Shown here in pieces: positions 18,881-28,480 of a stretch of 64,000 nt of DNA; positions within the stretch are counted from its first letter, which is position 1; each line of letters begins with the position of its first letter. This DNA is from Sphingobium algorifonticola (GTDB lineage: Bacteria > Pseudomonadota > Alphaproteobacteria > Sphingomonadales > Sphingomonadaceae). Both the position numbers and the translations under genes were made by a program. The notes beneath the pieces are model-generated. The model did no database searches. It was not told the DNA's origin and saw only the letters and a program-made list of their open reading frames with translations. Where the stretch lies: positions 62,001-126,000 of the forward strand of contig NZ_RZUL01000001.1 in assembly GCF_004005485.1 (NCBI RefSeq), given 5' to 3'.

Positions 18881-19840
18881 ATGCTGCCGGGGCTTTCCAC
18901 CATCAACGCCACCATCGCCGACGCCCTTTCCGGCGCACGGCTGGACAAGGCGCTGTCCGCCGTGGTGCCCGACCTTTCGCGCGAGCGCATCAAGGCGCTG
19001 ATTCTGGAAGGCCAGGTGATGACCCCCGATGGTCGTGCGATGACCGATCCTGCGCTGAAGGTAGCGGGCGGCGATCGGTTCGCGCTGCATGTGCCGCCTC
19101 CCGCCGAGGCGACGGCACGACCGCAGGCAATCGCCCTCAACGTCGTCTATGAAGACGCTGACCTGATCGTCATCGACAAGCCCGCAGGCATGGTCGTCCA
19201 TCCCGCGGCTGGCAACGCCGATGGTACGCTTGTCAACGCGCTGCTGCATCATTGCGCGGGGCAATTGTCCGGCATCGGAGGGGTGGCGCGCCCCGGCATC
19301 GTCCACCGTATCGACAAGGACACGTCCGGCCTGATCGTCGCGGCCAAGAATGACATCGCCCATGAGGGGCTGGCCCGGCAGTTCAAGGACCACAGCATCG
19401 CGCGCCGCTATGCCGCGATCGTCAGCGGTCGCCCCGTTCCCCCGGCGGGCACGGTCGATCAGTGGATTGGCCGGTCCGACAGCGATCGCAAGAAGATGGC
19501 GGTGCAGCCCGAAGGACGCGGGAAGCATGCGGTGACGCATTACCGCATGCTGGAGAAACTGCGCGATTCGGCACTGGTTGAATGTCGGCTGGAAACGGGC
19601 CGGACGCATCAGGTGCGCGTGCATATGGCCCATATCGGTCATCCGCTGATCGGCGATCCCGTTTACAGTAAGTCGAAAAAACATTTCAAATCGATACTCG
19701 AAACGCTGGGTTTCAATCGTCAGGCATTGCACGCGCGCACGCTGGGGTTTATCCATCCCGTAAGCAGAAATGCTTTGGCCTTTGAAAGCCGAATCCCGGC
19801 TGACATGCAGGAACTGTTAAGCCAGCTTCGCGTAATCTAG
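18881..19840 (+). CDS. RluA-family 23S rRNA pseudouridine synthase, RluD-like
   Basis: Protein of 319 residues. An S4 RNA-binding domain (about 18-70, ARLDKALSAVVPDLSRERIK) precedes the RluA catalytic domain with Asp145 in GIVHRIDKDTSGLIV and the ETGRTHQVRVH motif. It isomerises uridines in 23S rRNA; the S4 plus RluA layout matches RluD best, but the exact target is inferred. It lies 68 bp before rpoH. Confidence 0.94.
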   Translation: MLPGLSTINATIADALSGARLDKALSAVVPDLSRERIKALILEGQVMTPDGRAMTDPALKVAGGDRFALHVPPPAEATARPQAIALNVVYEDADLIVIDKPAGMVVHPAAGNADGTLVNALLHHCAGQLSGIGGVARPGIVHRIDKDTSGLIVAAKNDIAHEGLARQFKDHSIARRYAAIVSGRPVPPAGTVDQWIGRSDSDRKKMAVQPEGRGKHAVTHYRMLEKLRDSALVECRLETGRTHQVRVHMAHIGHPLIGDPVYSKSKKHFKSILETLGFNRQALHARTLGFIHPVSRNALAFESRIPADMQELLSQLRVI

Positions 19841-19908
19841 GTTCCAATGTGCAACAGTGTCCCGGATGCCTCTGGAGGGTCCGCGATACGGAAAGGAAGG
19901 ATATTGTC

Positions 19909-20814
19909 ATGCCAAAGGGAAGCAATGTTCCCGCGACGATTCCGGCGCTGGGCGGTGATGCCAGCCTCAATCGCTATCTCAGCGAAATCCGGAAGTTTCC
20001 GATCCTGGCACCCGAACAGGAATATATGCTGGCGAAACGCTATGCCGAGCATCAGGACCCCGAGGCCGCGGCGCAACTCGTCACATCGCATCTGCGCCTC
20101 GTGGCGAAGATCGCGATGGGCTATCGCGGCTATGGCCTGCCCGTCAGCGAGCTGATTTCCGAAGGCAACATCGGCCTGATGCAGGGCGTGAAGAAGTTCG
20201 AGCCGGAGCGTGGTTTCCGGCTCGCGACATATGCCATGTGGTGGATTCGCGCGTCGATCCAGGAGTTCATCCTGCGCTCGTGGAGCCTGGTGAAGATGGG
20301 GACCACGGCGTCGCAGAAAAAGCTGTTCTTCAACCTGCGCCGGATGAAGAACAACATCGAGGCGTTCGAGGACGGCGATCTGCGCCCCGAGGATGTGACG
20401 CACATCGCCACCAAGCTCGGCGTGTCCGAAGAGGATGTCGTCAGCATGAACCGTCGCATGGCGATGGGCGGGGACACGTCGCTCAACGTGCCGCTGCGTG
20501 AGGACGGCGAAGGCCAGTGGCAGGACTGGTTGCAGGATAGCGACCCGTTGCAGGACGAGCGCGTCGCCGATGCGCAGGAGCGCGACATGCGTCATGCGAT
20601 GCTGATCGAGGCGATGCGTGATCTCAACGATCGCGAAAAACACATTCTGGCCGAACGCCGTCTGGCCGAAGAGCCGAAGACCCTGGAAGACTTGAGCCAG
20701 GTCTATGGCGTTTCGCGCGAGCGGGTGCGCCAGATCGAAGTGCGCGCGTTCGAGAAGCTGCAAAAGGCGATGATGCGGATTGCCGGAGACAGGCTGCGGC
20801 TCGCCGCGATCTGA
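19909..20814 (+). CDS. rpoH: Heat-shock sigma factor RpoH (sigma-32)
   Basis: Protein of 301 residues starting MPKGSNVPATIPALGG. It shows region 1.2/2.1 (SLNRYLSEIRKFPILAPEQE), region 2.4 YAMWWIRASIQEF, the RpoH box QKKLFFNLRRMK that separates RpoH from other sigma factors, and region 4.2 GVSRERVRQIEVRAFEKL. It directs heat-shock transcription and is itself controlled by proteolysis. ATG 19909 has GGAAGG at a suitable distance. A strong terminator follows. The clpP promoter in this window fits its recognition pattern. Confidence 0.96.
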   Translation: MPKGSNVPATIPALGGDASLNRYLSEIRKFPILAPEQEYMLAKRYAEHQDPEAAAQLVTSHLRLVAKIAMGYRGYGLPVSELISEGNIGLMQGVKKFEPERGFRLATYAMWWIRASIQEFILRSWSLVKMGTTASQKKLFFNLRRMKNNIEAFEDGDLRPEDVTHIATKLGVSEEDVVSMNRRMAMGGDTSLNVPLREDGEGQWQDWLQDSDPLQDERVADAQERDMRHAMLIEAMRDLNDREKHILAERRLAEEPKTLEDLSQVYGVSRERVRQIEVRAFEKLQKAMMRIAGDRLRLAAI

Positions 20815-20842
20815 GCCGTAGCGATACGCATGAACTTACGGA

Positions 20843-20871
20843 GGGTGCCGACTTTGGTCGGCACCCTTTTT
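20843..20871 (+). terminator. Rho-independent terminator after rpoH
   Basis: Perfect 10-bp stem GGGTGCCGAC / GTCGGCACCC with loop TTTG, followed by five T residues, 28 bp after the rpoH stop codon. Confidence 0.93.
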
Positions 20872-20953
20872 CGTGCTTCGGGCAATGGCAGCGGCGGCCA
20901 GTTGCCTGCAACTGGCCCTTGGCGAACCGCCATCGATGGGCGATGAAGGCTTC

Positions 20954-22258
20954 ATGCTGTCCACCGCCCTCTCCCGCCGCCTTGCGCCGCGCGGCATCCA
21001 TTATGGCTGGGTGGTCGCCAGCGTCACCTTTCTGACGATGCTGGTGATGGCCGGAGCCGTCGGTGCGCCGGGCGTGTTCATCGTGCCGCTGCAACGCGAA
21101 TATGGCTGGAGCGCGGCGGACATATCCGGGGCGCTGGCGATCCGCTTTGCCCTGTTCGGCCTGATGGGGCCTTTCGCGGCAGCGATGATGAACCGCTATG
21201 GCGTCCGCCGGATCATGCTGATCGCGCTGGGCATCGTGACCGGCGGGCTGCTGCTGTCGCTCGGCATGACGGACCTGTGGCATCTGGTGATGCTGTGGGG
21301 CGTGGTCGTGGGGCTGGGCACGGGGATGACCGCAGTCGTGCTGAGTGCCACGGTCTCGACACGCTGGTTCGACAAGCGCCGCGGGCTGGTGGTCGGCCTG
21401 CTCTCCGCCAGCACGGCGACGGGGCAGCTTGTGTTCATGCCGCTGCTGGCGGCCCTGACGGACAGCTATGGCTGGCGGATGGCGCTGGGCCTTGTCTGTG
21501 GGGTTCTGGCATTGGCGGCGGGCGCGGTGATGCTGCTGATGCGCGACCGACCTGCCGATATGGCGCTGCCCCCCTATGGCGGTGACGCGGTGGTGCCTGC
21601 GCCGGTGGACAGCAGCAGCCTGGGCACGGCGATGCTGGCGCCGCTGGTCGCTCTGCGGGAAGCGGCCGCGACGCGCGCTTTCTGGGTGCTGTTCGGCACC
21701 TTCTTCGTATGCGGGGCGAGCACCAATGGCCTCATCCAGACCCATTTCATCGCCATGTGCGGCGACTATGGCCTTGCCGCGACGATGGCGGCCGGGATGC
21801 TGGCGATGATGGGCCTGTTCGACTTCATCGGCACGGTCGGTTCGGGCTGGCTTTCGGACCGGTTCGACAACCGGCGGCTGCTGTTCGCTTATTATGCGCT
21901 GCGCGGTCTGTCGCTGGTGATCCTGCCGTTTACCGGCTTTTCCTGGTATGCGCTTTCGCTGTTCGCGATCTTCTATGGGCTGGACTGGGTGGCGACGGTG
22001 CCGCCCACGATCCGGCTGACGGTGGAACGCTTTGGGCCGGCGCGGGCGAACATCGTGTTCGGATGGATATTCGCGGGCCATCAGATCGGCGCCGCTATGG
22101 CCGCCTGGGGCGGGGGACTGTCGCGCACCTATCTCGCCAGCTATCTGCCCGCGTTCTTCATCGCCGGGCTGCTGTGCTGGATCGCGGCGCTGGCGGTGCT
22201 GTCATTGCCGGGGCCAGTCCGCCCCAAGGCTGTTACCGGCGCACCGATGCCCGCCTGA
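20954..22258 (+). CDS. MFS transporter
   Basis: Membrane protein of 434 residues with about 12 hydrophobic segments. It begins MLSTALSRRLAPRGIHYGWV, a start like that of MCT/oxalate-formate-type MFS carriers. The loop after segment 2 carries the family charge motif region (MNRYGVRRIMLIALG). The central loop between halves includes a dispensable-looking VVPAPVDSSS stretch. The substrate is unknown; monocarboxylates are possible by resemblance. Codons upstream of 20954 are in frame but run into the rpoH terminator region. Confidence 0.9.
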   Translation: MLSTALSRRLAPRGIHYGWVVASVTFLTMLVMAGAVGAPGVFIVPLQREYGWSAADISGALAIRFALFGLMGPFAAAMMNRYGVRRIMLIALGIVTGGLLLSLGMTDLWHLVMLWGVVVGLGTGMTAVVLSATVSTRWFDKRRGLVVGLLSASTATGQLVFMPLLAALTDSYGWRMALGLVCGVLALAAGAVMLLMRDRPADMALPPYGGDAVVPAPVDSSSLGTAMLAPLVALREAAATRAFWVLFGTFFVCGASTNGLIQTHFIAMCGDYGLAATMAAGMLAMMGLFDFIGTVGSGWLSDRFDNRRLLFAYYALRGLSLVILPFTGFSWYALSLFAIFYGLDWVATVPPTIRLTVERFGPARANIVFGWIFAGHQIGAAMAAWGGGLSRTYLASYLPAFFIAGLLCWIAALAVLSLPGPVRPKAVTGAPMPA

Positions 22259-22313
22259 TTAGAGGCCCGATTAGAGGGATGACGGGCGCGACGGTGCGCG
22301 TTAGCATCCCCCT

Positions 22314-23036
22314 ATGGACACATCCGTGCAACGCCCGGCCCCGCCGCCGCCCGCCGCCGCGCCCCGCAATCCGCGCCGCTGGCGTCGCCTCCTGCTGAAG
22401 ACCGGCATCGGCTTTATCGCGCTGTCGCTGTTGCCGGTCGCGCTGTTCCGTTTCGTGCCGCCGCCCGTCACGCTGACGATGCTGTTCGACAGTCGCGGGA
22501 TGACGAAGGACTGGATGAGCCTTTCGGAGATCGACCCGGATATGGCGCGGGCAGCCATCGCCGCGGAGGATGGCAAATTCTGTTCGCATCACGGCTTCGA
22601 CGCGCTGGCGATCGCCAAGGCGATGCGTCACAACGCCAGCGGCGGCAAGATAAGAGGCGGATCGACGATCAGCCAGCAGACCGCCAAAAATGTGTTTCTG
22701 TGGCAGGGCGGCGGGTTCGTCCGCAAGGGGCTGGAGGCGTGGTTCACCGTGTTGATCGAGATGCTGTGGGGCAAACGGCGGATCATGGAAGTCTATCTGA
22801 ACGTCGCAGAGACGGGCATCGGGACTTATGGGGCCAATGCGGGGGCCATGCGCTATTTTGGGCATGACGCCAGCCGCCTCACGCGGACGGAAGCGGCGCG
22901 GATCGCCGCCATCCTGCCGCTGCCCAAGAAGCGCGGCGCGATTGCCCCGAAGGGCTTCACCCGCCGCTATGGCAACAGCATCGCCGCGCGGATCGGCGTG
23001 GTGCAGCGCGAGGGGCTTGACGCCTGTCTGCGATGA
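22314..23036 (+). CDS. mtgA: Monofunctional peptidoglycan glycosyltransferase
   Basis: Protein of 240 residues. A proline-rich cytoplasmic tail is followed by one membrane anchor (about 28-48), then a GT51 domain with catalytic Glu85 in AAEDGKFCSHHGFD and the second-motif stretch GGSTISQQTAKNVFL (about 116-129). No transpeptidase domain follows. It polymerises lipid II into glycan strands at the inner membrane. The C-terminal LPLPKKRGAI segment is the usual MtgA ending. Confidence 0.95.
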   Translation: MDTSVQRPAPPPPAAAPRNPRRWRRLLLKTGIGFIALSLLPVALFRFVPPPVTLTMLFDSRGMTKDWMSLSEIDPDMARAAIAAEDGKFCSHHGFDALAIAKAMRHNASGGKIRGGSTISQQTAKNVFLWQGGGFVRKGLEAWFTVLIEMLWGKRRIMEVYLNVAETGIGTYGANAGAMRYFGHDASRLTRTEAARIAAILPLPKKRGAIAPKGFTRRYGNSIAARIGVVQREGLDACLR

Positions 23037-23113
23037 GGTGCGGCAAGGCATAAGTTGCGTAAGTTGCGGCGTTGAAACCCGCAGAAATCCTGGCTTTCCA
23101 ACATATCCAACAG

Positions 23114-23157
23114 GAAAGGGGGCGCGCCCGACAAGGCGCACCCCCCTTTCTTTTTTT
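23114..23157. terminator. Terminator between mtgA and the Oar-like receptor gene
   Basis: Imperfect long stem AAAGGGGGCGCGCC / GGCGCACCCCCCTTT with loop CGACAA, then a run of T after one C on the plus strand. In the minus direction the stem is intact but lacks a clear T run, so it mainly serves mtgA. Confidence 0.8.
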
Positions 23158-23173
23158 CCGACTGATCGCAGGA

Positions 23174-26100
23174 TCAGAAGCTGAATCGCGCACCAATCCG
23201 GATCGTGTAGAGCGACTGACGCGAATAGATGGTGTCGGTCGGGGTCGCGGTTGGCGACGAATACCGATATTGCGCGCAAGGCTGCGCCGTGCTGGTGGCC
23301 GCTGCCCCGCCGGGTGCCTGCAGACATTGCGCGCGCACAGCAATCACATTGTAGGGAAACGCATATTCGCGAATCTGACCCCAATTCTTGTTGAGGAAGT
23401 TCGTGAAGTTTTCGATATCCGCAAACACCGTGATGCGCGAATCCCCGAGCCCGGTCGGAATTTCCTGATCGAAGTGCAAATCGATTTTCGTGAACCACTT
23501 GGCGTTGAAGGCGTTGCGCGGTGCAATCTTGCCGCGGAACTTGCCCAGACCCGTCGTATTGATGAGATTGTCCAGATAGGCCTGCGTGGCGGGCGTATCA
23601 TAGGAGACAAGCGGATCGTTGGTCGATGTCGGCACATACATCAGATAGCGCGAATTGGAGCCGATCGTCCCGAATATGCCGCTGCGCGCGTTCGACACGT
23701 CCTGGAACGTATAGCTGTACGGACGGCCGATCCGCGTTTCACCGAACAGCGATAGCGTCGTATTGTAGTCGCCGAAAAACGCCCGCTTGAACGTCACTGT
23801 ATATTTGAAATTATGCTTAACTTCATCGTTCGACGTACCATAGGCCGCACCGTTCGCATCGAGGAAGGCGCCGTTACCATAGTTGGATGACGCAGTGGAT
23901 GATGTCGCAGGTGCCTGATCCTTGATGTCCTGCCACGTGTAGCTGGCGTTCAGGTCAAGACCAAAGTCAAACGACTTATCGACACGGGCAACTGCAATGT
24001 AGCTGCGGCCCTTTTTCGTGTTGGTCAGGAACAGGTCAGAGTTGGTGTCGGCAAAGGTTGTTAGCGATGCATAGCGTACACGACCATCCGGCGTACGCGA
24101 CGACGTGGGGGTGACGCGCAGGTCGGTGAAGAACACTTGGTTGCGGACCGCCGAGTAGAAAAGGTCCGCCCCGAAGCGCCAGCCGCTGCCGAGGAAGCTG
24201 CCAGCATCCGGCGTGTAATCCGCCGACAAGGTGCCACGCCACTGCGACGGAACCCGGAAATTCGGCGCCAGCGCGTTGGTGGGCGCCGTGGCAGACGACG
24301 CGACGCTCGTCAGTACGGAATTCGCGGCGGCAGGAATGGTCGCGCCGTTAACATTGTTCAGGATCGCATCGCCATTCGCAGCCGTCGTACCGGTAATCGT
24401 TCCGTTGTTGTTACGCCGGATATCGATCAGGTTTGACAGGAAACCCGTATTGGAGAAGCTGTTCGAGACATAAACGTCCGGCGACCCGCCGGAGAAGATA
24501 CCGACCCCGCCACGAATGACCAGCTGGCTCGATGGCTTGAAATCGAAACCGATACGCGGCTGGAACACGCCGCGGCCGTTGATGTAGGCCTGATTGGTGA
24601 AGCCGTAACGGTTGGTGAAGGCCTGGTTGAGGGCAGGACGGCTGCTGCCGCCAAACATGTCGTAACGCGCGCCATAAGACAGGGTGAGCATGTCACTGAT
24701 GCGCCAAGTATCCTGTATGCCGAAGCTGTACGATTGATAGCTGAACTGTGCGGCGGCATCTGCCGGATCGAGCGACGGCACCGCATTTTGATACCGCAGG
24801 CGTTGGGCGTTGCCCGCCTGGAAATCGGCGATCGAGTCGAAGTAATAGTCGCCAGCCGTACGCTGAAGGAACAGATTGAAAATCTTGGTATCCTGGAAAT
24901 CAGCGAAAATGCGCAGATCATGGTCGTCGCGGTTCAGACGCGCCTGCACAAGACCACCGTAAGTGCGGCTGTTCAGGGCGTTCGACTGACGCGAGATATC
25001 CGGCCCGAACGTCACCGAAGCGAAGCCCGGTGCGCAAGCGGTGGAAGCGCCGTCACCTGCCGCTCCGGGATTGGTGCGGTCAGACGTTGGTGCGGTGCAG
25101 ACCTGGAACTGAGCAAAACCACGACCCAGGATGGGATCCTGGCCGCGCTTGTAGTCCTTGTAGAAGGCGCGCACTTCGGTCGAGAAATCGTCGCTCCATT
25201 CGGAGTTGAGCTGGAAAACGCCAGTATGCAGCTCGTTCGACGAAATATAGCCGTTCGATTCCAGACCCAGCCCGGTCGAGCCCGTGGCGAAGGTGTTCTG
25301 GTTAAACTGGATCGAGTCTTTGGTGTAGATGTAGGTCAGCGAGGCACGCTGCGTGTCTGACAGGTTGGCGTCGAGACGAGCAACCAAGCGATCGTCGCTG
25401 TCGGCGGAATCGTTGAGAACGCCGCCGGTATCGTAATTGTAGCGCGACTGGGCAATCTGCTGAATCTGGGCAACGGCAGCATCAGTCAGGTTCGGAATCA
25501 CCGTACCAGCGTTGTCGCTTGGTGTACCTTCAGCGATCGGCGTTCCTGCCCGAATACGCTCGCCCGCAATCATGAAAAACAGGCGATCCTTGATGATCGG
25601 TCCGGAAATTTCCGCACCATAGTTTTCATATCTGAAGTTGGGCAAGTTTACACGGCCGGTCGGGACGCCCGGACCTGCCTTTGTTTCCTTGCCAGTCAGT
25701 TCGTCCGACGAGTAGGCGTAGAAGCCGGTTCCGTGAAACTCGTTGGTACCCGATTTCAAAATGGCGTTGATGGCGCCGCCCTGAAAATTGCCTTCGCGCA
25801 CGTCATACGGCGCGACCTTGGTCTGGAATTGCGCGATCGCGTCGAGCGGGACTGGCGACCGGCGCGTTGGCAGGCCATCGGGGTTGAGACCGAAATTGTC
25901 TGTGACGGGCACACCGTCAACCGAGAAACGGTTAAAACGGGCGTTCTGTCCAGCGAACGAGACGGCACGACCGGAGCCTTCGGCATAATCGAGACGTGCG
26001 AAAGGATCGCGGCGCATGAGGTCTCGAATATCGCGATTGACCGATGCAACGGCCGCGATGTCCTCTGAAGTCAGGACGGTCGCGGGACCGGAACTGACAG

Positions 26101-26494
26101 TGCCTGCACCGACAACACGCGACGCCGTCACGACGATTGCGTCGCCTGCGCTCGTCAAGGCGACCGGGATTTCATAAGGCTGCGACACGACAGTGAAGAT
26201 GTCCGTCACCTGGAAACTGTCATAGCCTTCGGCCGTGACGGTCACGCTGTAGGGACCGCCGACGCGCAGACCGGACGCGTTGAACGCACCCGAGGCATCG
26301 GTGGTTGCGCGCGATGTCGTGCCTGACGGGACGTTCACGATCTCGACCGTTGCGCCGGCAACTGGCGCACCATCAGCCGTGACGGTGCCGCGCACCGACG
26401 ACGTCGTTTCCTGCGCGAAGGCGGGGGTCGCGATGGCCATTGCCATGCTGATCGACGCCGCACCGGCGGCGAGAAATATCTTGAGGTCCCTCAT
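23174..26494 (-). CDS. TonB-dependent receptor, Oar-like with carboxypeptidase-regulatory domain
   Basis: Outer-membrane protein of 1106 residues. The signal peptide MRDLKIFLAAGAASISMAMA ends near PAFAQE. A CarboxypepD_reg-type beta-sandwich follows (about 35-115, SVRGTVTADGAPVAGATVEI), then a plug domain (from about 125) and a long beta-barrel ending in the outer-membrane signature IGARFSF. Oar-type receptors import large or unknown ligands and can affect adhesion. The ligand here is unknown; no TonB, regulator or degradative enzyme is adjacent. It stands alone with a terminator beyond its 3' end. Confidence 0.93.
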   Translation of the reverse strand: MRDLKIFLAAGAASISMAMAIATPAFAQETTSSVRGTVTADGAPVAGATVEIVNVPSGTTSRATTDASGAFNASGLRVGGPYSVTVTAEGYDSFQVTDIFTVVSQPYEIPVALTSAGDAIVVTASRVVGAGTVSSGPATVLTSEDIAAVASVNRDIRDLMRRDPFARLDYAEGSGRAVSFAGQNARFNRFSVDGVPVTDNFGLNPDGLPTRRSPVPLDAIAQFQTKVAPYDVREGNFQGGAINAILKSGTNEFHGTGFYAYSSDELTGKETKAGPGVPTGRVNLPNFRYENYGAEISGPIIKDRLFFMIAGERIRAGTPIAEGTPSDNAGTVIPNLTDAAVAQIQQIAQSRYNYDTGGVLNDSADSDDRLVARLDANLSDTQRASLTYIYTKDSIQFNQNTFATGSTGLGLESNGYISSNELHTGVFQLNSEWSDDFSTEVRAFYKDYKRGQDPILGRGFAQFQVCTAPTSDRTNPGAAGDGASTACAPGFASVTFGPDISRQSNALNSRTYGGLVQARLNRDDHDLRIFADFQDTKIFNLFLQRTAGDYYFDSIADFQAGNAQRLRYQNAVPSLDPADAAAQFSYQSYSFGIQDTWRISDMLTLSYGARYDMFGGSSRPALNQAFTNRYGFTNQAYINGRGVFQPRIGFDFKPSSQLVIRGGVGIFSGGSPDVYVSNSFSNTGFLSNLIDIRRNNNGTITGTTAANGDAILNNVNGATIPAAANSVLTSVASSATAPTNALAPNFRVPSQWRGTLSADYTPDAGSFLGSGWRFGADLFYSAVRNQVFFTDLRVTPTSSRTPDGRVRYASLTTFADTNSDLFLTNTKKGRSYIAVARVDKSFDFGLDLNASYTWQDIKDQAPATSSTASSNYGNGAFLDANGAAYGTSNDEVKHNFKYTVTFKRAFFGDYNTTLSLFGETRIGRPYSYTFQDVSNARSGIFGTIGSNSRYLMYVPTSTNDPLVSYDTPATQAYLDNLINTTGLGKFRGKIAPRNAFNAKWFTKIDLHFDQEIPTGLGDSRITVFADIENFTNFLNKNWGQIREYAFPYNVIAVRAQCLQAPGGAAATSTAQPCAQYRYSSPTATPTDTIYSRQSLYTIRIGARFSF

Positions 26495-26862
26495 GTCCCT
26501 GTTCCCTTGGCTTTGGCCGCTGCGCCCCCAATTGAGGCAGCCGCCTGAATGACGCTTAGTGAGTCGCCCGTTGCGATTACGGGGCCATGACGTCGCCCCT
26601 GTGATGCTGTGATTGCAATTTTGTGACGATGCTGCGCTGCGCCATGATGCGCTTGGTCGCGGCTCTGGCTCTGTTGGCCACTCGCAGACATCCTCTCAAC
26701 GCGCCGCTAGCGCCCGAAATGCCGGAAATCACGCAAATTTAAACAGGCTGTCACAATTGGCCAGAGAGGTGCGGCAATTTTGCAACGCAGCAGGATTATT
26801 TGCGACGGCGGAAGGGGATGTCGGGTGCGGGCCAGCCGGGAATGATCCGCGTCACTTCTGTT

Positions 26863-26954
26863 GTCATACTGACGGAAGTCGGGATCCATTGTTGCTGATA
26901 TGGTTCGCCTTCGCGAGGACGGAGCTAATGGATCCTGACTTTCGTCAGGATGAC
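26863..26954. repeat. Composite two-hairpin intergenic element, copy 1
   Basis: Left arm 26863-26890 (GTCATACTGACGGAAGTCGG, then GATCCATT) and right arm 26927-26954 (AATGGATCC, then TGACTTTCGTCAGGATGAC) are inverted relative to each other. The right arm contains the hairpin CCTGAC-TTTC-GTCAGG. Copy 2 at 30248-30340 has the same layout. Confidence 0.8.
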
Positions 26955-26978
26955 GGGCTTTTGTGTGTCAGACACCAT

Positions 26979-27012
26979 GAAAAAGGCCGACAGTTTCCCG
27001 TCGGCCTTTTTC
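26979..27012. terminator. Bidirectional terminator after clpX
   Basis: Perfect 13-bp stem GAAAAAGGCCGAC / GTCGGCCTTTTTC with loop AGTTTCCC, 25 bp beyond the clpX stop. The T run is present in both directions. Confidence 0.92.
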
Positions 27013-27037
27013 AGAGCTATGCGTCGCGCCGCAATGA

Positions 27038-28309
27038 TCAGGCGGCGTCGCCCGCCTTGCGCTTTTCGCTTTCGGTGAACACACGGATCGGTTCCTTGCG
27101 ACCGTCGACCACGTCACGGTCGATCACCACTTCGCCTACACCCTGCATCGAGGGCAGATCGAACATGGTGTCGAGCAGGATCGATTCGAGGATGGAGCGC
27201 AAGCCGCGCGCGCCGGTCTTGCGCTCGATCGCGCGCTTCGCGATCGCCACCAGAGCCTCGTCGGTGAACGTCAGATCGACATCCTCCATCTCGAACAGCT
27301 TGCCATATTGCTTGACCAGCGCATTTTTCGGCTCACCCAGGATCTTGACCAGCGCGGTCACATCCAGGTCTTCCAGCGTCGCGATGACGGGAAGGCGGCC
27401 GACAAACTCGGGGATCAGGCCGAACTTCAGCAAATCCTCCGGCTCGCTCTGGCGCAACAGCTCACCCGTGCGGCGCTCCTCCGGCGCGGCGACATGCGCG
27501 CCGAAGCCGATCGACTTGGCCTCCAGCCGGTCGCCGATGATCTTCTCCAGCCCTGCGAACGCGCCGCCGCAGATGAACAGGATATTGGTCGTATCGACCT
27601 GCAGAAACTCCTGCTGCGGATGCTTGCGCCCGCCCTGCGGGGGGACCGATGCCGTGGTGCCTTCCATCAGCTTCAGCAACGCCTGCTGCACGCCTTCGCC
27701 CGAAACGTCGCGCGTGATCGAGGGATTTTCCGCCTTGCGGCTGATCTTGTCGATTTCGTCGATGTAGACGATGCCGCGCTGGGCCTTTTCGACATTATAG
27801 TCACTGGCCTGGAGCAACTTGAGGATGATGTTCTCGACATCCTCCCCGACATAGCCTGCCTCTGTCAGGGTCGTGGCGTCAGCCATGGTGAAGGGCACGT
27901 CGAAGGTTTTGGCCAGCGTTTGCGCGAGCAGCGTCTTGCCGCAGCCGGTCGGCCCGACGAGAAGGATGTTCGACTTGGCGAGTTCGACCTCGCCCGTCTT
28001 CGCGCCGTGATTGAGGCGCTTGTAGTGGTTGTGGACCGCGACGGAGAGCACGCGCTTCGCCCGGCTCTGGCCGATCACATAATCGTCGAGGACGTCGCAG
28101 ATTTCCTGCGGGGTGGGAACGCCGCCATCCTTCTTGCCGACGAGACCGCCCTTGGTCTCCTCCCGGATGATGTCGTTGCACAGTTCCACGCACTCGTCGC
28201 AGATGAACACGGTCGGCCCCGCGATCAGCTTCCGCACCTCATGCTGCGACTTGCCGCAGAAGGAGCAGTAGAGCGTACTCTTGGAATCGGAGCCTTGAAG
28301 CTTTGTCAT
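27038..28309 (-). CDS. clpX: ATP-dependent protease ATP-binding subunit ClpX
   Basis: Protein of 423 residues. The N-terminal zinc-binding domain has Cys15-x2-Cys18 and Cys37-x2-Cys40 (YCSFCGK and CDEC). The AAA+ module has Walker A GPTGCGKT, the sensor motifs and the C-terminal small domain ending before [15 protein letters not shown]. It unfolds tagged substrates and feeds them to ClpP. ATG 28309 ([10 protein letters not shown]) is the family start. ClpP lies 171 bp upstream on the same strand, the usual order. Confidence 0.98.
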   Translation of the reverse strand: MTKLQGSDSKSTLYCSFCGKSQHEVRKLIAGPTVFICDECVELCNDIIREETKGGLVGKKDGGVPTPQEICDVLDDYVIGQSRAKRVLSVAVHNHYKRLNHGAKTGEVELAKSNILLVGPTGCGKTLLAQTLAKTFDVPFTMADATTLTEAGYVGEDVENIILKLLQASDYNVEKAQRGIVYIDEIDKISRKAENPSITRDVSGEGVQQALLKLMEGTTASVPPQGGRKHPQQEFLQVDTTNILFICGGAFAGLEKIIGDRLEAKSIGFGAHVAAPEERRTGELLRQSEPEDLLKFGLIPEFVGRLPVIATLEDLDVTALVKILGEPKNALVKQYGKLFEMEDVDLTFTDEALVAIAKRAIERKTGARGLRSILESILLDTMFDLPSMQGVGEVVIDRDVVDGRKEPIRVFTESEKRKAGDAA

Positions 28310-28446
28310 TACGGTCTTTCCTGACCCGGCGGGAAGCGGATTACCCGCCCCCGACCACCGGGCTTGTCCTGTCCACGGCCAGTCTAGACCGCGTGACGCG
28401 CGTTTCACAAGAGACGTTTATGTGACAGCCGCGTAAATAATCTGTT

Positions 28447-28465
28447 GGCGGAGGGTACCTCCGCC
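28447..28465. terminator. Short hairpin between clpP and clpX
   Basis: Perfect 8-bp stem GGCGGAGG / CCTCCGCC around GTA, 15 bp past the clpP stop. In the transcribed (minus) direction it is followed by AACAGATTATTT rather than a clean T run, so it is at best a weak terminator or a processing/attenuation hairpin between clpP and clpX. Confidence 0.5.
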
Positions 28466-28480
28466 GGGTTCATTCGCTCT

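Larger units (their letters stand above)
26495..27037. other. Intergenic region of 543 bp between the Oar-like receptor and clpX
   Basis: No convincing gene. It holds the upstream region of the receptor gene (A/T-rich around 26735-26815), a composite palindromic element at 26863-26954 and the shared terminator at 26979-27012. Open frames here on the plus strand are antisense continuations of clpX-frame composition. Confidence 0.8.

Noticed and set aside
20624-22081. Minus-strand open frame of 485 codons, very rich in His, Arg and Gln
   Set aside because: Antisense to the MFS transporter and rpoH; composition is that of a reversed hydrophobic gene.
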